Below, piece by piece: positions 1 to 12,670 of a DNA stretch of 64,000 bases. The notes beneath the pieces are model-generated. The model did no database searches and was not told the DNA's origin. It saw only the letters and a program-made list of their open reading frames with translations. Position 1 is the stretch's first letter. Each line of letters begins with the position of its first letter. The position numbers and the translations under genes were made by a program. The stretch lies in NCBI RefSeq assembly GCF_016859285.1, contig NC_053419.1, forward strand, positions 9,334,501 through 9,398,500, read 5' to 3'. This stretch comes from Xiphias gladius. Its lineage: Eukaryota; Chordata; Actinopteri; Istiophoriformes; Xiphiidae.

Positions 1-568
1 CAATATAAACCTGTTCTGACAGATTAATGTTCATGTTTTCGGCTCCGACAGCCGTGTTGTTACTTCAGCTGCAGTGAGTGTGGGTGTCAGGATGTTGAGG
101 ATGACAAGATATGAGATGAACTTGACTCCTCAAGGTAGAACTAGGTGAGTGAATCAGCTAAGAATAGGACAAAAATAAAAATACAGCCAGAGAGTGCAGT
201 GAAGACCAAATATTTATTGTCTGTCGTGCACATACAAATGCTCTTCTTGGATTAAAGAGAATTCTCACTATGGTGCTAAAAGATTTACAGATTCAGAATC
301 CACCACTAAGGCGTATGTGCAGGATTGCAGGATTACATATTCCATCCTCCTGGGGCCTATAAACTCCTTTCAAAACCAAATAATAAGCCAGATTAGGCTG
401 TTTTTCTTATTTCATAAAAAACACAATATTTTGAGGTACTTTACATCAACATGTTCATAAACAAAGGCAGTGCACTGAAATATGTATAGTTCACCCACAG
501 GTACAAATTAATATTCAAGATGAAGATGATGATGACATGATGATAATTCATATTTTGTTACATCACAG
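1..568. other. No gene seen at left edge
   Basis: AT-rich sequence without a convincing coding frame, ending at the acceptor of the exon-like segment at 569. If that exon is real, this stretch is intron. Confidence 0.4.
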
Positions 569-654
569 GCTACAGCCAAACACCAGAGGTTGCCGTGACA
601 ACAGCAAATGGCTATCAAGCTCCCATTGTGACCAGACATCCTCACACTGCCATG
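569..654 (+). CDS. Candidate internal coding exon, gene unidentified
   Basis: An 86-nt segment is flanked by an acceptor (acatcacag) and a strong donor (gtgagt). Read with one base carried in from an earlier exon, it is open over 28 codons, beginning YSQTPEVAVTTANGYQ and ending HPHTAM. It enters in phase 1 and leaves in phase 0, the phase needed to join the akap2 exon at 22,183. It could therefore be an exon from the paralemmin (PALM2) side of a palm2-akap2 read-through transcript, or the end of another upstream gene. I do not recognise the peptide. The call rests on splice sites, an open frame and non-repetitive composition only. Confidence 0.45.
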
Positions 655-2640
655 GTGAGTAGTGTATCTGTGAGACTGTGTTTTTATGTACTGTTTATCT
701 AGGGGGGGAAATACTTACAAAAACTTTAAAGTCATAACTATGGACAGGGTAGGAGTTTCTGCAAGATAGTCTTCACATAATATACTCACGTTTATCAGAG
801 AGCTTGATTTGACATCTGAAGAGTAAGGGGACTACACCAGAGCACTGTCGGGCTAGTAAAACCTGTCATGATGCAGTTATAAGAGGGGACTATCTGTTCA
901 CCTTCTAGTGGGGATGACAGGCTTCCAACTGGCAATTTCCATCATCCATTTTTTGGGCTACCACTCACTGAAAATGGTGTGTATACTGTATGTGTGTGTC
1001 TGTTTGTGTGTGTGTGTCATACTGGTCTTTTTTTTCTTTTCTTATTTTACTTCAATGTGGAAAGAGTTTCAGAAAAGATGTGAATCACAAATCTTGGGAA
1101 GAACAGGACAACCAGTGCTAAGAGCACGTGGACAAGTTGGGATTTGGAGTTCTTCTAAACTAGATAAATATTTGCGATGCCTGTTTTTGCTTTAGGATTT
1201 CTATTGCTGTCTATGTGTCAGCTGAGTACAGCAAACTCAGGCTGATAATTTCAAAATGTATATCTTCATCTAGGCAAGGCAGGTTAAGGGAAAGTGGGCA
1301 AGTCAAGAAACTAAATACCTAAATAATTCCTTGAATTCCTGGACATCACAGATTGATGAACTTCATATTAGGACATCTCATTTGTTTTTTTTCCCCCATG
1401 AGGTAGAAAAGATCTTAAGTTGAAAATATGTTTGCTTTAAGTGATATAATCATTTGGCCCTTCCCATCTGGATTTCAGGCACAGTGATCTGTATGTGCTT
1501 CTACATAGACTGGGCATGGTTGGAATGCCTTTCAGTCGCATTGTTTCTTCTCTAAGGGTGCATATTTGTTCTGCAGTGTGCTCAGATGTCCCATTACAGT
1601 GTTTCTATAATATTTTTATAGGTACCCATTGTATATTTATGGCACTCAGTAAATTTAATATGACCTTACTGTACTCGTTGGCATTTTTACCCGGTGTTGT
1701 ATCACTATAATATTTCTAAGAGGGACAAATAATGAGTCTATGGTACTAAACAGTACATTTACAGTGACCTTACTGTACTTTTGGGCATTTAAATCTACTA
1801 TAGCCTATCAAAGTGTTTTAATGTCCCTACAAGGAGTTATATCTGGTCTTTCAGTGAAGTGAGTTTCAAGTTTATGGTGACTATATTATGCCCATATGGC
1901 ACTTTCTTCTATTTAGTATATATTGATGTAGGATATCCCACATTTTTTACCCAAAAGACCCATTCCATTCTGTAATATTCATTCCTTCACTTACTTAGTG
2001 ATTTATATGCTCATTGTTTTATTTATTTATAAGGGTTGGTGTCCTGGACCTTCTCCTGTTTTCAGTGGGATTAGAAATGCTCAGATCCCTTGTTACAGTA
2101 AAAGTACTAAGACTATATTATTTAAAAAATACTCCCTTACCAATAAAGTTTTATCTAAGTAAAAGTATGTAAATATCATAAGCAAAAGAGTATTCAAGAG
2201 TAAAAGTACGCCAGCTCACTATGCAGAATACCCCTTGAGTTTTATTATTATATTATTACCATTGCATTGTTAACTGATACTTTAAATTATGTATATACAC
2301 AACATTGCATCAGATTTTGCTAATACATTCTGTAAGAAAAATCTTAACGTGCAATTTAGCATTAAGTAGAGGTAAAAAGTATAATATTTCCCATTGAAAG
2401 GGGGTACTCCAGCTATTTAGTATTGCACTTGCATAAAGCTAGGGGCTTGTGAGAGGCAGACTGAAAAAATAATGGTCAAAATCAAAGCAGCAGAGGCCGA
2501 AATATCCCGACTTTTAGCCCCCAATATGGGCCAGCCCCCCCAAAACGGTGGATCCTACACTTCCCATGATTCAAGTCTTTCATTAGAAACTCCCTGCCTT
2601 ACAATGCCATGGCTTTTAAACTCCACACACCCTGGTGGCG
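655..2640. other. Non-coding, repeat-derived sequence
   Basis: No exon with good splice sites was found. At 1,600-1,900 an imperfect repeat with about 104-bp period carries tgaccttactgtact at 1,661 and again at 1,765. The stretch at 2,080-2,250 looks like a dispersed fish repeat and is listed separately. Confidence 0.4.
2080..2250. repeat. Dispersed teleost repeat with aagtaaaagta motifs
   Basis: Recurring agtaaaagta motifs (cagtaaaagtactaag, aagtaaaagtatg, agtaaaagtacg) are followed by a tatgcagaatacccc-like end. This matches from memory a very common interspersed element of percomorph fish. The family name is not known to me and no database was searched. Confidence 0.5.
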
Positions 2641-3224
2641 TCATCAGGGTTATCTCGTCAGGCTCGTGAAGGCTCCTCCGGGGCCACAGAGGACATTATA
2701 CAATACAGGCTGTATAAACACTTCTCGTGACCAGTGAACAAGCTTTACGTCTAAAATCGGTGTCGTGGTGCAGCATGAAGTAGCCGGAAGTAAAGTAAAG
2801 GACTTGGGTAAATGCCGGCTAGCTTACTTACTTAACAGCCACCGCCTGTTCTGGAGTGTTCTGAGTTTGCTTTTGTTTCTCTGAAAACGCCACCTGAGCA
2901 CATTCGAGAGCGGGGGGTGGAGGGGAGGGGGTGTTAGAGCTGGAGGTGGACAGCCGGCAGGGGTGGGGAGACACAGAGGTGGTGAGACAGCGAGGTGGGG
3001 TTCAGAAGCCGGACGGGGGGGCCTGGCTGGTCTGCAGTTAGATTGTTTTGCAGCTGAATAAATGACTGAAAGGCAGTACGGCGGTAACCTGATCCGCGCG
3101 GGTCGGCCTCATTGTGCTTGGCTGCAGCTCGCGCTGGCGGCTCGCTCTCTGATTGTCTCTGGAACGGGACAGAAAAGACTCCCGGGACCTCGCGAGCCCT
3201 GCATTATTCAGAGCGCGTGCCTAG

Positions 3225-3261
<37 letters not shown>

Positions 3262-3674
3262 GAAGGGGGAGAGGAAGAGGAGGAGGAGGGAAGCGCCGGT
3301 TGGAAAAGCTGGCGCGTAAAGGGAGCTCAATGTCATCCCAGAGTCAGAGGCTGCCGTCACCGCTATAGCCGCTGTTTTGACCGCACGAGCATCCCTTGCG
3401 CGACCTCTCTCTCTTTCGCTCTCTCGCTCTCGTCAGTTTGCTTCATTTAACGTCCCGCCGGCTGGTGCTGCAGCAGCTGCGGCCACGCTTTTTTTTTTCA
3501 GGGTGCCCGTTGAAGAAAAAGCAGGACACGACAAAAGAAAAAAAGAAAAAAAAAAGAAGAAAAAGAAGTAGTCGTCAGCAGGTCGGGTACGCCTCCGCCG
3601 TCCCGATTATTAGCCGTTAATTAGTCGGTAGTAAGGAGCGCCGAAGGATTGGCTACACATCTTTCTTCACGCAG
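2640..3674 (+). promoter_or_regulatory. GC-rich promoter/5'UTR-like block, probably an alternative akap2 first exon
   Basis: GC content and CpG frequency rise sharply compared with the surrounding AT-rich DNA. The block has G-rich runs near 2,910-3,020, a (GA)n tract near 3,230-3,258, and polypyrimidine and poly(A) tracts near 3,400-3,570. It ends at a good donor, cacgcag|gtaaat, with last exonic base 3,674. The frame that would join phase 0 to the exon at 22,183 has a stop (taa, 3,618-3,620) and no ATG after it, so a transcript from here would start translation in the exon at 22,183. No TATA box is evident. Assignment to akap2 is by position and strand. Confidence 0.5.
3229..3258. repeat. 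(GA)n microsatellite
   Basis: An uninterrupted GA run within the GC-rich 5' block; such polypurine tracts are common in promoters and 5'UTRs. Confidence 0.9.
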
Positions 3675-5545
3675 GTAAATTCAGCTAAAACAAAAGTATC
3701 GCTAAAAACACAACAGAAATGTATTTTAACTGAAGTTAACATTGGAAAGAAAACTCATAGGAGAGGATATTTGGTGAAAGTGTAGCCTTGGTGGAGGGTT
3801 TGTGTGTCTCGGTTGGGGTTCATTGGGCTTTATTTGCATGCTAACTGCGCTGTTAGTTATGTGTGTGTTTCTTTGCATGTGAATGTGTTCTGGCTAATAG
3901 AAACAGAGCCTGCAATTACACTGATAGGCTTTAAAGAGGGGAGGACACAGGATACTGCACCCTCCTTGTCCTGGGAGAGAGACATCCAAAGGAGGTCAGT
4001 GGACCAGACTGCTTGCTGCAGTAGTCTCTATTTCTCTTTCTGCCTCTTTGTGCTCCTCCTCCTCCTCCTCTGCATCACTTTAACCTAGATATAGGAATGA
4101 CCTTAACCCGGTATTCATCATCCGCACGCTGAATGACTTGGCAGAGCCAGAGAGACATTCTTGTTGTTGCTGGTACTTGCCACATACCTCGCCGGAAATC
4201 TTTACAATACTGTTTAACTGGATTTTTTTCCTGTTTTCGAATATTGATTTTGTCCAGTGTACTTATCCCTACTTTGGGCATCATAGTGGCTAATTATCTA
4301 GTACTAATTTATAATCAGTAGTAAGCTGAGATAGTTTTTCTTGGACTGACACACAGTTAACACGCTCCTGCTCTTGTAAAAACCCCTGATAAAACCTCAC
4401 CCCAAGGTCAAGTGGCAGTACACGCAATTTCAGCCCTGTCCCTGCCAAACAGCACCTATTGGTGGCATTTTGAATATTAACTCTATATTTCAACATTTTG
4501 AAAAGATGGTTAAAAAGTGAGGCAGTCCCAAATGTGCTGGCGTATCACAGAATAGCAACCGATCTACCAAACCACCAGAAGCCAGACTTCATTTCTTTGC
4601 TCCAGATTTTCATATGTTGAATTTTTAATCTTTTTCTTTGCACGTAGCTGTAGCCAAGCAACTTGGAATTTTTTCGATAGAAGAGTTTTAAGTGTTCATA
4701 TTCAAATTAATATCGCAGCTGCTGTCAGAATAACCTTAGGTGAAGAATCTGCTGGGGAAAAAAAGACACCTTGACCCTGTTTTCCCATCAATTTCAATCA
4801 TGCTGATTGATTTTACTTAGCTGTAGACTTACTGACATTTTGCTTGAGTGCAGTTGACCAGTACAATAGAGAAGGGATGATGAAGGCTCCACAGCTCAAG
4901 TATTTCTCTTTAACTATTCTTGCAGCATCATTTCAAGTGAGTCTTGGACTTGACAGCTTTAATTTATTTTTGCATCCAGTTTACACTGCAGAGTGTATAA
5001 GACAGGCAGACACAGCCACCTGGCAAGAGGAAGCAAGGAGCAAAAGGCACCATTAAAACAGTATAAAAAAAGACATAGTTTCAGGTCAGTTTCTATTACA
5101 GGATGGGCATTTTGAGTAAGATTTTTGGAGTATCCTCTTGATGCAATAAACTTTATTAGGGAGAACGAATCCACTGATGAGATTCAGGTCAGATTTGATC
5201 AGTAAGATTCAAGACCGAGGGCTAATCAAAGTCATGGTGGAGGTTTAAGTCAGTTTTTAGTGCCCGCTCTCTATTTAGAAGAGCTCATCAGCTGTGCTCA
5301 CTGTTTTGTTTGGTCACCATTTGCAATTGCTAGCTGATTCTGGAAATAACGAAGCGAAGCAGCAAACTGCCAATTCAGACAGAGTGTTTGCCAATACCTC
5401 TGCTAGGCCCGGGGACAGAAAAATCACAGCCGACTCTCTAATTTGATTAGATGGCCAATGACAGGAGGTACCTGCCACATATTAAATGTCCCATTGAGAG
5501 AGTCAGTGCCTATTAGTGTAGCTCAAGGTTTCTCTGTGTTTGTAC

Positions 5546-5546
<1 letters not shown>

Positions 5547-5610
<64 letters not shown>
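5547..5610. repeat. (GT)n microsatellite, 64 bp
   Basis: 32 uninterrupted GT units. Confidence 0.97.
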
Positions 5611-5611
<1 letters not shown>

Positions 5612-5920
5612 TGGTGGAAGTACATTTTCCATTCCCACCCTCTCAGCACCGTATAGTGTGAGAACATTGACAGGAACAACAAAGTTATCATTGATGTCTT
5701 CTTCCTCCAAACCACTCCCTCTTCCCAGAAAGCACACACACATACACACAAACACACATAATCACAGGTTATATAACAGCTGTGTGGTTGATGATGCTAA
5801 AGCTTTTGAGCTAAGCTGAGCCAAGAGTACACAGGAGGTGGAAATGGGAATGAGGTACTGGAGGAGAGACCAATCTGAGACAGTGAGACAGTGGGTACAT
5901 GGAGAGATAAAGGGCAGTGC

Positions 5921-5922
<2 letters not shown>

Positions 5923-5987
<65 letters not shown>
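5923..5987. repeat. (GT)n microsatellite, about 65 bp
   Basis: Second long GT array on the same strand, about 310 bp after the first; ends in gcgcgc. Confidence 0.97.
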
Positions 5988-5992
<5 letters not shown>

Positions 5993-8900
5993 TGGGGGTA
6001 GCTTGAGCAATGAATGTAAGCCGAGTGAGGAAAACGTGAGGGAGGGAGGTGGAGGATACTAGTAGGAAGTCTGTTCAGCCTCACACGACTCGAAGTATTG
6101 TTGACATAAACTGGCCGATGGCCTTTCAATGGCTGATCTGTTGATGGGCCTGTACTGGCTGACTTCCAGGAAGAGAGTGATACTCCACCTTGTGTTCCTG
6201 GATGAAGTCTCAAACTTTAAAGTCAAATCAGCACAGTTCACATGGACACTAATGTCACTGATACACTCTGGTATCTTTTGAGTTATATCAAATTTTGGAT
6301 GATATACAATAGTCACTAATGTGTGTGTTATCAGCTGAAAATGAGTGGATATGACTTAGAGAGAAAACATGTGGCTTGGATGATTGTCATTGGAAATCAT
6401 GTGAGTGCCCCTCTGGCCAGCTATTAGACTGAGCCTTGAAATGAATTTCCAAGCATTTAAACAAAGCGTCTTCATGTTTGTGCATGTCTGAAGTAGCTGG
6501 GATTTTAAGTAGTTCTTTTGGTAGGGAATGACACTTTGTGGCTATTTTTGTTTGGCCCATGGGAGTGGATGACACCAAAAAGAGATGAAGGGACACAGTG
6601 GTGTCTGTGTGAGTCTGCCTAAGTGTTTATGGTTTATTTCTCATAACTGCTTTTTTGATCATAAGGTAAAAAGAAGTCACTTTGACATAGTGAAAGAAGA
6701 GCATATTTGAAGAGATGGAGGCACTTTTGCTTTTGTCATAATCTTAAAGTGTGCCAAGCTGTTGATTTGTCAAACTGAAACCAATCATCAATAAGAAAAG
6801 GAAATACACTATAATGGATTTAATTCATTTCCGATTTCATTTTCACTTCATTATTCATGAGTCAAATGTTGTGTTTACGAAAGCCATTTTCTGTTTAGGA
6901 GTGGGAGTTATTTTGTCCAGCCAATCAAAAGTGAATGATTTGGTAGGAGCAGTTAACTCGAGTCAGCCATGTCAATCAAAGAAATAGTTAATATACTGAA
7001 TAGATGCATCAGTGTCACCCAAGCTTGCAGCTTCCTGCAATGGCACAGGAAAATGGCTTCCTCATTCTTAATCCTGTCTACAAAACTCCGATTGGCTCAG
7101 TCGTTCCTGCAAGTTGGATATGCCAAACCAAACTTCACAATAAAAACAGAGATGCAGGCGTCGAGTCGGGGGTCTGGAACCAGGCTAGGTTTGGTATAGC
7201 TAAGGTCAAGACTAATCTGACCTTTGTCTCCGCCCAGTCCATAATAATACAAACGAAGGGCTTTTGCAGCCACATCGCGTTGAGACTCATATCACTTTGA
7301 ATGAAAAAATGACAATGAAAGAAAAATGTTTGAATGAAGCACTTAGCAAGGTCAAGGAGTCATTTTTTGTTGCCATGCCATCGTAGGAAAGTATTTTGTC
7401 CACTGTTTCGGTATTTGTGTTCCAGAGAGGAAGAGAACTGGATGGATGCAGGAAATGCAACAATACAACCCAGCCATGTGATTGCCACCATTACACAACC
7501 TCCGCCACCCACTATTGTCCATAACATCCACCGACTATTGTTGTACTGTGCAACAGAAGTCATTCATTTAACACAAAGCGAAGCACAAACCACCTACTGG
7601 CAAAAATACTGTGTTTAAAACAAACATGCACACATAGACAATAATTAAGGACATAATGAAGAAAACTGCCTTCAAACAGAACATTTCTAACTTTTAACAC
7701 AATGTAAATTTGCTTATACTTCCCTGAAAGGAGGAGAGAGAGCTGAATTACCTTCATTTTTTTCCACACCAGAATTCCCGATCAACAAGAAACTAAAGCA
7801 GAAACTTTATCTGTAGTTTGGGGAAGTCAGCAGGGAGGTTGACCTCTAATATCAGGGCTTCATCTCATAACACAGCACTGTGTTTTGGTGGTGAAAAGCT
7901 GCAGGAGTCTCTTTTTTCAAATTCCAGCTTTAAACTGGAATGTCAACATGCCATTTGGGCTTTAGGTGTTACAGAATGTGGGAGGGGGGCTTGGGACGCT
8001 GTCGTCTGTGTGGGTGTTGTCATTTCTTAATCTTTTTGAGAGCCCACACAAGCTGAGCCGTGGACCCTCCAGGTCAGGGCATTTTTAGGAAGTGATGTCA
8101 TTTTGTCCAGCTTCTTAAAGGGTCTATTTTGGGGTTAGAATTTTGACGGGTGCTTGAGGTTCAACCATCTGGTTTGTATCCGTCATTATGGGAAATGACT
8201 TAACTATCAAAGAATCGGGGACATGATCTATAACAGTTTTATCCAATTTTAGCTCCCACTGCCTCAAGGAAGGTCTGTAAGGAGTACATGTGTCTTATAT
8301 TTCCTCTAGGACGGGCAGTAGAGTATGATTGAAAAAAATTGATCTCTATGGAGCAGCTCTCACTTTTTTCCACTGTAAAAACTCACTCTACCAGTGACTG
8401 CTGCTGTCATGATGGAATTGGTTCAGGGATATTCCTGCGGGTTGCTGAAAGCCTGTTTGGGGAGTTGGTAACTGAATCAGAAGTAGATGAAGCAGCTGGG
8501 GTGAAAGAGGGAACAACAAAACGGTAAATTACAACACTTCATTTAATAACTCCTGGAATGTAGTGAACGTGGCAGACTGTGTAACAGGAGTTTGAGTGGC
8601 GTTTTCCTTTAAGGTTCGATAAAGGTTAGGACTTGAATTTCGGGTTAAGATAAAACCTAGGTCAGTTAAGGCTTGTAGGGGTGAAGTGACAAGGGTCAAG
8701 TGTTTAAGTTAAACTGGCAGGAGAAACTTAATGTTTGTTATTTGATTTGTAAATATTTGATGATAGGCACTTGAGAGATTGACCTCAACCAGTTGAGTTA
8801 TTCTGTTTATGCAGGGGTAACATATACACAAGCACCTAGGCTCTGGTATAAATGCAGAAATACTGTATATACAATACTGGATATACTGTATATTGTCAGG

Positions 8901-9621
8901 CTTAAACAGGTTTGCTGTTGAGGGCTGTTTTCTTCCTGTGTGAGGCCTCCTTCTTCTGTCTAAATACTGCAGGCTAATGAGTTAGTTTCCGCAAATAGAC
9001 AGGTGATTAACACACTGCTCTTCTTAGTGTAAGGCAGAGCAGAGCTAGTTAATGCTATAAGCTATCACTGGGAAGAGGTTCACTCTCTTGGAACAGTGTT
9101 AGTGTAAATATACCCTGTCTAATGGTTGGCAGTAAACTAAAACTATAGGTCATTAATAACTCTTTTTATATGCTGCTGAGGCTGGGTCAGCTTCAACGAA
9201 TGGGATATGATAACTAGAAACAGTGCACATTTTCACACTGTTCAATCAACTTGTGCAAGAGGAGTGCGCTGCTGATGGATAATAAGGTCAGACACAGCTT
9301 CTTATAAGTTGATCACTGTAGCAGTGTTGTCAGACTAGTTAAGACTGGCTTTCTTTGGTTTTTCTTTGTGTTTCACAGAATATTTTAGAGCTATTAGTAC
9401 AAAGCCTATTAGTTCTGGTATACAATCTAATTGCGCTTTATTTGACAGATTATGTCACTCACTCAGCAACATGTAGTGATAACCAGACAGCTTATTATGT
9501 AGCTTGCGGGGGTGTGTTTTGGTAGGTGTGTCAAGCTTTCTAAAAATAGCTAGCAGTTATACCAGTGAGCGTTGTGCCGTAGTGTAAATCACTTATCTTA
9601 TGGGTCTCCACTCTTTGACTC

Positions 9622-9671
9622 AAACAGTGCAATTAAGGCAATGCTTAAGTGCACTGTTTAAGCATTGCCTT
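9622..9671. repeat. Two interlocked inverted repeats (A-B-A'-B')
   Basis: Arm A aaacagtgca (9,622-9,631) is perfectly complementary to A' tgcactgttt (9,650-9,659). Arm B aaggcaatgcttaa (9,635-9,648) is perfectly complementary to B' ttaagcattgcctt (9,658-9,671). The arms alternate, so the two hairpins exclude each other or, as RNA, could form a pseudoknot-like fold. A' and B' share two bases. Confidence 0.9.
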
Positions 9672-11548
9672 GACCATTTTATCGGCTGAGGGTGTTAATG
9701 ATGCAGATCAACCACATTGTTCCACAAGGAAAACAGCTAAAGACAACTCATTTGTCAATAAAAAAAGAGGTTGTTATATTTATGCTCTTGGAAAAATGAA
9801 CATCCAGCAATTTGCAAATTAAACTGCAAAAACGCCACTTTGCATTTATCATATATCCTTTTCTGATTTTGCGCCAAGCAAGCGGCAAATTTTCCCTATA
9901 GATAAAATTCAGAAAAAAAACTTTCACGATAGCTACTCTGACCACATATCTTCTTTTTATTCAGAACCCATAGCTTGTTAGCTGGTTAGCCTCACTGTGT
10001 GGTCTCTGCAGTGAGAGTCGCGTGGGACAGAATACATAAATTGTCTGATTCACGCTGGGAAAGGACTAGAATTATATGCTCAGGAGCATTTTCGTCACAC
10101 AAACACACTGGCTCACACACAAAAACACACAAACACATCCTTCAAACGCTCAGACTCAGCCTTCCACGTGTCCCCTCTTCCTGTAGTGAAGATTTTTTAC
10201 TTCATGTCTGTTCTTAGCTTATTCCCTGCACAGTCTTCCTATTATTTTGGATTCTGATTGTCTGATTCTACAGAGGCTCATGTTTATCTGTTCTGACATT
10301 ACTTAAAGTGTGTTGGCAACAGACTTGTTCTGGAGTTAAGGGTTACAAAGTCTAGCAATAGATGAACTGGAGAAGTGCTTGTTTTTAAGGCTTGTAAGAT
10401 TTATAGGGTGGTGTATTAAAATTGTTATCGTCATTGAATTTTTGCGTTCACTGTGTGTTTGTGTGTGTGATCTGATATGAAACAAAGGGGATGAGAGCTG
10501 ACAGCATGCACTGTGTCCTGCTAGATTAACAGCAGGAGAGAGCTGGACTGTTACATAAACAGGAGAGCTGAGGAAAGGAAGGAAAGGGAACAGTTTTTTT
10601 TAATAAATTTTTTAAAAAGTTGTCGGCAATGTATCCTGAATTTCTAACAAAGTTTTGGTTTCTTATTCCTGCTGTATGTGGAAAATCATAGATGACATGA
10701 CAGAGATAGTGGCAACTTAAATTAAATACTTTTGATTCTCAAAATACCCAAATAAAAATGTACCCCTGATCCTTTATAATATACTTACAGATAGGCATAT
10801 TTTAATATAAAAATATATGAAAGGATACGACTTTTTTCCCCAGTGAAATTTGATGTATTTTGCTGTGTTTATTAGTCAAAGCTTTGCAGGCCTCTCAAAT
10901 ATCTAACCATACTACCTATTTAAGATGTCTGATCCATTTTATTGATTGGATGCTAATCAAATTAATTTGTTACACTTCATGACTTTATACTGTAGCTGTT
11001 CTTGCTGGCAGACGTGTGTAAATTATTTCTGATAATATTATTTTGAATCAATAATATGTGTCGTATGATTGAGTATCATGTACAGTCAACTGTAATTTTT
11101 GCCAATTAAGGCAGTCCAGGGTGATCAGGATGACCTCTACTTTTCAAAATGCCCTTAAACAGATCTTATTTTGCAACAGTGATTGACTCACTGTACATTA
11201 ACTGTCACATAATACACACATAGTGCACCATTTCACGGGGCAACCAGCCCAGCAAAGTACAATTTGTTTTACTTTCACAGTATAAAATATTATTGTACAC
11301 ACAGATCTAGGCTCTATTTAAAAAAAGAAATACAGCCGTTTCCTTAACTCAACTCAAGAGAGAGGTAATAATGGACAGCTGTTCAGTGTTACTGCTTGTC
11401 TGTGTTTTGTCCCAGTTAGTCCTGCACTTGTACTGGGAGTGTTAATTTGGCTCTCTGTCCAGTGCTTGGAGAGCTTGTGTACACAACTGGTCACACTCTC
11501 TGACTACAGACCTTTCTGTTTAAGAAGACCCTCAGTCTGTAAGTATAT

Positions 11549-11550
<2 letters not shown>

Positions 11551-11644
<94 letters not shown>

Positions 11645-11666
11645 GTGTGTGTGTGCGCGCGTGCAC
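11551..11666. repeat. Compound (GT)n/(GC)n microsatellite
   Basis: About 79 bp of GT, then gcgcgc, a second short GT run and a second gcgcgc. Alternating purine-pyrimidine throughout, and directly upstream of the tandem duplication. Confidence 0.95.
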
Positions 11667-11682
11667 GTTTTTGTTCCCTCTT

Positions 11683-12670
11683 TGAGACGTTTTCCGGTAA
11701 AAACACCAAACCTATCAAGACCAGTAGTCCTCATGGGGAACAAAACCAGGTCCTAATGAGGCAAAATGTCATTTCTGAGGTCCTGGTTAAGGTCAGGGGT
11801 AAGCTGTGAACGGAGGTTAGGTTAAGGTTAGAGTTATGAATTGTAATGGTAATAAGGTTAGGGTAGGGGTTTGGGGTTTGGGTCCTGTCCACAATGAATG
11901 GAATTCAATACAATGTCCTCATAAGGATAGCTGTGCAAACGCTGTGTGTGTGTGAGTGAGTGCAGTGTAGCATTAGTATTCAGCCTGGAGAGTCTCACCG
12001 AGGCACCCATCGGGCCCTTTGTTGTTGTTCTATGAAGGGGTCTTAGGGGGTCTAGGTTGTGTGTGAGTGCTGTCATGAGAGGGTTGGAAAGGGACAGAAA
12101 TAACTGCCATGAGTCCAGACATGCAGTGCATTCCTCTGTGACATTCAGACCTCAAAAGGCACCTTAACATGATTTCACTCTGGCAGTGGGTAGGTGAAAA
12201 TTGCCTTCAATATTATTCTTTTGCAGTGTTGCAATATGCAGTCACTGTGCTTGTGTGTCTGTGTATGTAGCAGGATTGAGATGCACAGTAGACACACTAT
12301 CTTTATTATGCTGGTCCTTCTTAAACAGGGATGGACATTGCTTTACTGGTTCTGTCTTGACTTGGCTGTGAACTGTTAACTCCCAGAGGTTCTTGTGTGG
12401 GTTTGTTGTCATTGCTTTTATGCTGCTAAAAATCAATTAGATTAAGTCAGGTCTTGAAATATTTAAATTTAGAATGTGAAAAACTGTATATTAAGCCAAT
12501 GCTTTGATCTTTTGTATTTTTAAATTTACTTGGCTGATCTGGTTGCTGTATTTCAGTCTTATTTATTTTGCCAAACGTTGACCTCAGTGAACTTCACAGC
12601 ATGCTGCAAGCACTCTGTTTCTGTGTGTGTTCTTGCAGGTGTCCTCTAGTTTTTAGTGTATTTCCTGTGT
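11683..12670. repeat. Tandem duplication, copy 1 (988 bp)
   Basis: First unit of a head-to-tail duplication. It begins tgagacgttttccggtaaaa and recurs with a fixed 988-bp offset at both ends. It contains ggttaggg-like degenerate motifs, tcctcataaggatagctg and a short gtgtgtgtgag run. The first part resembles a dispersed fish repeat often ending in (TG)n (recollection, not searched). Confidence 0.95.

Noticed and set aside
908..1195. 95-codon open frame, plus strand
   Set aside because: Hydrophobic and low-complexity with a GT-run-encoded VCVCLCV stretch; no splice support or family match.
2472..2669. 65-codon frame before the GC-rich block
   Set aside because: Sits in repeat-like sequence, no recognisable domain and no splice context.
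3062..3620. Overlapping frames in the GC-rich block
   Set aside because: All rely on GA or poly-lysine low-complexity tracts; several frames are open at once because of composition. Treated as 5'UTR/promoter.
5503..6213. Frames rich in THTHTH or CVCVCV
   Set aside because: Produced by the GT/CA microsatellites read in various frames.
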